Assembly: GCA_015852425.1 (NCBI GenBank)
Contig: JAAAIG010000400.1
Location: 6,939-33,237, forward strand
Direction: 5' to 3'
Length of the DNA: 26,299 nt
From: Gryganskiella cystojenkinii
Lineage: Eukaryota > Mortierellomycota > Mortierellomycetes > Mortierellales > Mortierellaceae
The notes under the pieces were generated by a model. That model saw only the letters and a list, made by a program, of their open reading frames with translations. It did no database searches and was not told the origin of the DNA. Shown here piece after piece: positions 20,869 through 26,299 of this stretch. Every line of letters begins with the position of its first letter. Within the stretch, counting starts at the first letter, position 1. The position numbers were made by a program, and so were the translations under genes.

Positions 20869-20983
20869 CTCTGGGACACACTCAGGGTCTCGCTCTACGC
20901 CATTTACCATATCACACCTAGCTAGGATTTCTCGCAAAGATTGCTTTGCAGTCGAACCTCCAGCCACCCTGTACCATAGAAAT

Positions 20984-20989
20984 AATAAA
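20984..20989 (+). terminator. Possible poly(A) signal AATAAA of DAD4
   Basis: AATAAA 200 nt downstream of the DAD4 stop codon, within an A-rich stretch. Confidence 0.4.
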
Positions 20990-21533
20990 CCAAAACAATC
21001 AGTATCATACGAACGCGTCGCTGACTCGTGGTGTTGTGCAGAAACCTTTCTACGGTAGAGAGAAAGCCGCCTCAGACTGTTGCTGTGGTCTTTTATGCTG
21101 TATTTGTCATGATGGTCTCGCTGCCGTGGCGTAGAGTAGGGGGGCTTGGCTTGACCTTCTGGATGGAGTTTGAATCTGTTTTTGCCTGGTAAAGACAAAA
21201 TGAAGTTGTTTGACTAATGCAAAGTGAACTTCGCAGGTGCGTCATTCTTCGATTGACGCGACAAACCAAGTTAAGGGATCGAATTTTGACAATTTCTCAA
21301 AAACAGCGGGACTGTTGTTTTGTTTGTCCTTAAGTCCTTGGACGCGTTCACTCTTCTACAAAAACTCGCGCTTTTTCACTGTTGTTGTTTTCTTTTTTCC
21401 TCTCTCTTCTTTTCTTCACTTTTCATTTATCCTCTTTTGTCCAAACTACCTCATCCTACTCAGCTCTTACAGTTCGCGTCTCTCGTTCCTTCCACCTGCT
21501 CACACACACACACACACCAAAAGTCAACTCACC

Positions 21534-22890
21534 ATGTCTGCCTCCACTCAAGTCCCTACTGCTGCCGTCGTCTTCTCCAAGACCGCCGAGGCCGACCTTC
21601 AAATCGAGGCTGGTCTGACAGCCAAGCTGAACGAGATGAAGGTCGCTGAACAAGACGAGCCCCTCCTGCGTCCCAACCCGCGTCGCTTTGTTCTCTTCCC
21701 TATCAAGTTCCATGAGGTCTGGCAGATGTACAAGAAGGCCGAGGCTTCGTTCTGGACCGCAGAGGAGGTCGACCTCTCCAAGGACATGAACGATTGGGAA
21801 AACAAACTCTCTGAGGATGAGCGGTTCTTCATCTCTCACATTCTCGCATTCTTTGCTGCCAGTGATGGCATTGTGAATGAAAACCTGTTGGAGCGATTCT
21901 CAAATGAGGTCCAGATCCCTGAGGCGAGATGTTTCTATGGGTTCCAGATCATGATTGAGAATGTGCATTCAGAGATGTACTCTCTCCTTATTGACACCTA
22001 TGTCAAGGAGCCAGCTCAGAGAGACCACCTCTTTGATGCCATCGATACCAGTAAGTTGTTTCTCTGCCTTTCCTTATTTCTTGCTCGCTGTGAACATCGC
22101 ATACCCTCCTATCCCCTTCATTTTTTACCCTCACGCGTCCTTGTTTTGTTTTCTTGGAGTTCGCGTTGTTTCTTACTGTCACACCAAAAATCTTCTCCTT
22201 CATGAACCCCTTTCTTTGTACTTTTATGGTCACACTCAGCTACACAACAAACAAAATCTCTAACTCGTATTTAATGTTTTCCCGCCACTTTTTTTAATGA
22301 TAGTTCCTTGTATCCGCAAGAAGGCTGCCTGGGCCATGCGTTGGATCTCTGATGCCAATTCAACCTTTGCTGAGCGTCTCGTCGCCTTTGCCGCCGTCGA
22401 GGGTATTTTCTTCTCGGGCTCGTTCGCCTCAATCTTCTGGCTCAAGAAGCGTGGTCTCATGCCCGGTTTGACGTTCTCGAACGAGTTGATCTCTCGTGAC
22501 GAGGGTCTTCACACCGATTTCGCTTGTTTGTTGTTCTCGTTGTTGAGACAGCGTCCCGACGCCAAACGTGTCTTGGCCATCATCACCGAGGCCGTCGCAA
22601 TCGAACAAGAATTCTTGACCGAGGCTCTCCCCGTCATGTTGATTGGTATGAATGCCAAGCTTATGAAGCAGTACATTGAGTTTGTCGCAGATCGTCTCTT
22701 GGTCGCGCTCGGTAACGACAAGCACTACAAGGTCGAGAATCCCTTTGATTTCATGGACTTGATCTCCCTCCAGGGCAAGACCAACTTTTTCGAGAAGCGT
22801 GTCTCTGATTACCAAAAGGCCGGTGTCATGTCCGGAACCAACGCCGAGAAAGGCACCAACAACAGCTTCACGCTCGATGCTGATTTCTAA
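21534..22890 (+). CDS. RNR2: Ribonucleoside-diphosphate reductase small subunit (R2)
   Basis: Exons 21534..22050 and 22304..22890, 367 aa, 253-nt phase-1 intron (GTAAGT...GATAG). This is the class Ia R2 subunit, which makes the diferric-tyrosyl radical used by R1 to reduce NDPs to dNDPs in the cytosol. All diiron ligands are in place: Asp111, Glu142, His145, Glu205, Glu239, His242, with the radical Tyr149 in [10 protein letters not shown]. All seven are offset by 28 from mouse R2 numbering. The C-terminus ends FTLDADF, the R1-binding tail. The iron-ligand Asp means it is not the Rnr4-like inactive paralogue. The start is set by the context ACCATGTCTG after a CA-rich leader. Convergent with the lectin gene. 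Confidence 0.97.
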
Positions 22891-23054
22891 AAAGGATTCA
22901 AAAAACGTTTTTTGCTAGTCGACTCTCCATCACGCAACATTCCATTCGTACTGTAATTATATGTTCCCTCCACCCTCTCCTCCTTCTCACTTGCGCATTG
23001 AATTTTTTTCTTTCGCACACGCCTTTGCTCCATTTTGTATATAGAATTTGCCCA

Positions 23055-23060
23055 AATAAA
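23055..23060 (+). terminator. Poly(A) signal AATAAA of RNR2
   Basis: AATAAA 165 nt after the RNR2 stop codon, followed by AT-rich sequence. Confidence 0.5.
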
Positions 23061-23106
23061 ATAATCACCAAAAAGAAAAGAAATCCCCACGGTTGCTGCA
23101 AGTAAT

Positions 23107-23112
23107 TTTATT
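23107..23112 (-). terminator. Poly(A) signal AATAAA of the lectin gene
   Basis: Minus-strand AATAAA about 120 nt after the lectin stop codon. It lies within 60 nt of the RNR2 signal, so the two convergent 3' UTRs probably abut or overlap. Confidence 0.5.
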
Positions 23113-23233
23113 TTTGGGATAGTTTTGTGACAATAAATTCAAAAAGACAGTGCAAAATGGATCTCGATGCCCACAACGAGTGTGGAAGGGAGAAGGAGGG
23201 AGGGGCGGAGAGAGAGAGGAACCAACATTCTCT

Positions 23234-25743
23234 TTAAAAGCGCTTCATATCGTTGGACTTCTTGGACATGTTGTACACGACAGCGACAATACCGACAAAG
23301 ACTCCGCTGATGGCAAAGAATTTGAGGTACCAGCCCAAACCTGACTTGCTGGTGGGTGGAGGGGCAGTGTTACGGGCCTAAAAAAAACGAAAAAGAAAGC
23401 AACGAGGATGGTTTAATATCCTTTCATAAAAACAAGAACAAAACGAAACTAATGATGGTCGATTTTTACCTGTCCTAAAACCTGAGGGGACTTGGTCAAG
23501 GCCGCGGTCGAGACACTGACAATATCATGATTATCATGGACTTCACCTGTGTGAGCAGAAAATCCAAGGTAAGGGTGTTCGGGCAACTTGACATCGCTGA
23601 GCGTAAAGCAGTCATCCCACTGGTCCCAGAACTTGGTCTGGATCTTGAGCTAAAAATCATCAGGTACGAGAGCGCACAGAATGGAGAGGTGAAAAAAAAG
23701 TTAGTAATTATGTGCGAAACGTCAAAGTAGGGATATCGCATCATAGGGTCTTACGTTGAGGTGGCCGGTCTTCTTGTAATAAGTCAAGCGACCCTTCGTG
23801 GCCACAGTGCGATCACGGAAATCGGACTCACATCCGCCGAGCTTGTTGTTGTTGCCGTCATTGTCGTTATCGTAACTGGTTTTACCATCTCCGACCATGG
23901 CCAAAATGTATGGGAAAGAGTGCTGTTATGAAAAAAGAAATCAATGGTTTACAAAAAAAACCCCGCAAGAAACAACGTCAGTATCGACATTTCGCTCTGT
24001 TGCTAAGTTTTCAGAGCTGCGAATAATATATATTTTTCTCTTACCGATTGCCGGGCGTTGGCATAGGTATCAAAGAAAATACCAACACCTTCAAAGTTAT
24101 CCCGGTTGCCGAAAACTGGGCCAGCCTCGGCACGCTCCTTAGTCAACCAGACGGCGAAACCGTCACCGACAATGCCGGTACCTTTGCCTCCGACAGCAAA
24201 CTCGAAATCGATCTGGAAGTTATCGGTCATGAGGGGCTATTGTGAAATTACGAGAGGAGAGCGCAGGGGGGAAGAATATGAACAAAGAATATGAACCAGT
24301 GTTAGCCATTTTGCCCTTGTGCGCACACTAAAGGATGATGGTACGTTGCTAACGACTACAAAACCGCTCTGGAGCTTTAAGCTTACAAGACGACTCCACA
24401 ACCAACCGGACTGGGAGGGCATATCTTGGGTCAGGCGAATATGTCTGTTTGTGTTGATCAGGGTATCGCCTCCAAAGTCGAACCAACGGTTCTGAAGGTC
24501 TTGATCTAAAGTGAAAGAAGAGTAACACGTTGAATTGAAAATAAAGAGTTAGTGATGATGACGAGGGGACACGCGATCAAGAGCCGGATCGCGACGCGTT
24601 TTTGTCATGATTTTTGAGTGTGAAATGAGGCGTTGGATGTTGATGTAAATACCACCCAAACTTGCCGAAGTCCTGTTTCCTGTGGGTTTTTTTGTTCCCT
24701 TCCTCTCTTTTACTCAAAGGTCGATGACAGTTGTTATTTTGTTATCCGCTCTTGTCCTCTTGTATAATCAGGTTATATCTGTTCCTATTTTGTGGACCGG
24801 GTTTTATTGTTCTGTATCCTAAAGGCCTTCCTGTAGTCCCTCTTACTCTGGGTTGCATCTTGTGGCTCCTCCTTTTTAGTTCTTTCTGTAGGGTTCCTCA
24901 TGGGAAGATATTTTGTCCGCTCCTCTTGTTGAACTACCACGAAACCAGAACCATTGGTTTACATGAAAAAAGGCGAGGAGAGGAATCAGACAACTTTCCA
25001 GGCCCCAGGTCAGTCCATCCAACAGCATACAAATAGCCATCTTGGTATCCATTGTCCTGTCTCCTGATCATTTTTTTCTTCTTTTTCTTTCAAATCTCTC
25101 TGCTATCACTGCATCCACACCACTTTTCTTTAGTAATAAAATAAAAGGTCTCATCCTCTTGCCTTTTCTTGCGAATGCCTCCATTTCTGTTTCTAATAAA
25201 CTGCTATGGAGCCGGTACGGCTCACGAGCGGTTTTTTGGTACCGATTGCAATGTCATCTCCGTTTTCTTTCAATGATGTATCGTTCCCCCTCCTCATGCC
25301 AACCTAACACCTCCGGTCCAAGCCCAACAAGAGGAACAGAAGTAACAACACAAAGAGAAAAAAAGAGAAAAAAAAAACGAGAAAGCTGAAAATGAGAAGG
25401 GGAAAAAAGCAGGAAGATCTCCTCATTCAGAATCCAACATGCAACATCAATTGCGGAGGCCTCTCCCTTCGGGATACACACGCTCTTACCCTCCAGTACT
25501 GCGACCCCTTTCCCTTGTGCCTCTTAAACGAGTATCTTGTTTGTTGTTTCTTTCTTATGGAGAAAGAGAAATAGCGAAAAGATATAAAATAAACCTACCG
25601 ATATAAGGCATGTAGATGGAGTGGGTACGAAGGGGCTGCACGTCGTCGTCCTCGCCGCTGAAGCCGTCGCCACGAACCAGTGTCGTTGCCGAGAAGAGGG
25701 CCAAAGCAGCACCGAGCATAAAACGTTTCTTTGAAAAGAGCAT
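23234..25743 (-). CDS. L-type lectin cargo receptor (VIP36/ERGIC-53 family)
   Basis: Exons complement(23234..23377, 23470..23649, 23755..23922, 24045..24236, 24387..24505, 25599..25743), 315 aa. Residues 1-25 are a signal peptide. The lectin_leg-like domain (about 38-260) begins THSIYMPYIDQDLQNRWFDF and carries the ligand residues of the family: Asp113 in GDGFAVW, Asp144 and Asn148 in FDTYAN, His249 in DNHDIVS. Cys183 and Cys222 probably form the conserved disulfide. A single transmembrane helix (about 283-304) is followed by a short basic tail SKKSNDMKRF, resembling the VIP36 tail. The family binds high-mannose N-glycans and moves glycoproteins between ER and Golgi. All junctions keep frame. 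Intron 1 is 1,093 nt, against 92-143 nt for most others here. Confidence 0.94.
24506..25598 (-). other. Unusually long first intron of the lectin gene
   Basis: Intron of 1,093 nt between the signal-peptide exon and the lectin exon (donor GTAGGTTT, acceptor CACTTTAG). Contains a hydrophobic 101-codon plus-strand frame (24731-25036) of low-complexity Leu/Cys character that I do not call a gene. No tRNA or snoRNA is recognisable by eye. Confidence 0.65.
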
Positions 25744-25992
25744 CTTGAATGTGTGTGATGAGGTTACTGAGTACTATTTGTAGTTTCGAGGAGGTTTTTC
25801 GATAAGGGGTGTGGTTGTTTTAAGGGGGGGGGGGTCCAACTGGAAAGTTGAGATGGGACTGGGAAGGGTCGTTAAAAGAGGGTTATGAGGAAAGGAGTAG
25901 TCCCTTTGTGGTTGTCTAGGGTGTGGGTTGATCAGGGGGAGGGGGAAGCGAAGCGATGGGTTGGATGATGATGATGAAAAGATGATGCCAAT
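25744..25992. promoter_or_regulatory. Lectin gene promoter, G-rich
   Basis: Upstream flank of the lectin gene: a G11 run at 25824-25834, further G-rich stretches, and a GATGAT repeat near 25965. No core promoter element stands out. Confidence 0.4.
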
Positions 25993-26007
25993 CAGGGGCG
26001 GAGATCC
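25993..26007. repeat. Possible hAT terminal inverted repeat end
   Basis: CAGGGGCGGAGATCC resembles the CAGGGGCGGA(T/G)CC start common to hAT element termini. It lies 180 bp beyond the stop codon of the hAT transposase fragment, in the correct place to be the element end. The adjacent 8 bp (25985-25992, atgccaat) would be the target-site duplication. The partner end is outside the window. Confidence 0.4.
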
Positions 26008-26186
26008 TTTTTGAATCTGATGCGACGTGTTGCCATTTGGGAGGCGCGGGGAGTGGGGACTGCGAATACTTTTTAAATTTTTAAATTTAAAATTATAATC
26101 AATGAATTTTTATGATTTTAATGATGGCAAAAGTCGTCCCCAAAGGATGTTATTCCCTGGCTTTATTTTGTTCTTTTCTGGGTAAT

Positions 26187-26297
26187 CTAGTTGTTGCCCT
26201 TGTTGTGTCTCTTTTTGGTGAGGATTGATCCTGAGAGATTGAACAGTCGCTCACTAGCAGCAGATGACGCCTGAATGCTGAAATAGACGCGAGCTAC
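26187..26297 (-). mobile_element. hAT-family transposase, C-terminal fragment (partial at edge)
   Basis: The minus-strand frame entering from the right edge encodes FSIQASSAASERLFNLSG followed by SILTKKRHN and a TAG stop at 26187-26189. The pattern small-S-A-x-S-E-R-x-F-x-x-x-G-x-I-x-x-K-R is the core of the hAT C-terminal dimerisation domain (hATC). The protein stops about 12 residues after the core, where family members usually continue with a hydrophobic helix, so the copy may be truncated or frameshifted. AATAAA follows 20 nt after the stop (26162-26167). Between it and the presumed element end lies an AT-rich palindromic stretch (26070-26095). Activity cannot be judged from 36 residues. 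Confidence 0.65.
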
Positions 26298-26299
26298 TG

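Larger units (their letters stand above)
20785..21533. promoter_or_regulatory. DAD4 3' flank and RNR2 promoter
   Basis: No gene seen. Holds the CA microsatellite, two ACGCGT hexamers (21013-21018 and 21342-21347) and one ACGCGA (21256-21261), then a pyrimidine-rich leader with a second short CA run at about 21500-21517 just before the RNR2 ATG. ACGCGT is the MCB element used by MBF for G1/S genes in yeasts. Confidence 0.5.

Noticed and set aside
21237..21533. N-terminal extension of RNR2 upstream of 21534
   Set aside because: The upstream frame is poly-pyrimidine leader; known R2 proteins align from the internal ATG at 21534.
24731..25036. 101-aa hydrophobic plus-strand frame in the lectin intron
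   Set aside because: Low-complexity Leu/Cys/Phe from pyrimidine-rich DNA, with no family match.
1..26299. CRISPR arrays, rRNA genes, secondary-metabolite cluster
   Set aside because: None seen: no regularly spaced repeats, no rRNA-like segments, and the MFS pump has no biosynthetic neighbours.

Overview
The window is nuclear DNA of a filamentous fungus. The genes carry many short GT-AG introns. The genes include fungal lineage markers (a Dad4 subunit of the DASH complex, a proteinase K-type subtilase, a fungal DHA2 drug pump) and there are long poly-T/poly-A and CAA/CAG runs. The style fits an early-diverging lineage such as Mortierellomycota or Mucoromycota; that placement is inference only. 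A run of 10 Ns at 13545-13554 shows this is a draft scaffold.

Left third (1-9.6 kb), all on the minus strand: the 5' part of a large glutamine-rich protein gene (running off the left edge), a secreted subtilisin-like protease, and a DHA2-family major facilitator drug/proton antiporter. About 2.6 kb follows with no convincing gene. It holds a minus-strand TATA box, an AATAAA placed like a real 3' end, and open but unrecognised frames that may be a decayed or unannotated gene.

Middle (9.6-15.2 kb): a tRNA-Ala(CGC) with two odd features, then two RNA-metabolism genes head to head across one short promoter: EDC3 (decapping activator, minus) and TAN1/THUMPD1 (tRNA cytidine acetylation partner, plus). 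The assembly gap lies inside that shared promoter.

Right part (15.2-26.3 kb): a CENP-B-type helix-turn-helix protein without a transposase catalytic domain, a 71-aa two-exon DAD4 gene that is easy to miss, the ribonucleotide reductase small subunit (RNR2), and a VIP36/ERGIC-53-like L-type lectin on the opposite strand, whose first intron is about 1.1 kb. At the right edge a minus-strand frame gives the C-terminal dimerisation motif of an hAT transposase, and a sequence resembling an hAT terminal inverted repeat lies about 200 bp away, so an hAT element probably enters the window there.

Most genes are housekeeping genes with no operon-like relation. I see no biosynthetic cluster, defence system or clearly new multi-gene system. 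The items most worth checking are the hidden DAD4, the hAT end, the atypical tRNA-Ala, the CENP-B-like/DAD4 neighbourhood with a palindromic CACGTG box, and the possible missed gene at 9.3-9.95 kb. Exon boundaries below were derived by hand from splice consensus, reading frame and family fit.
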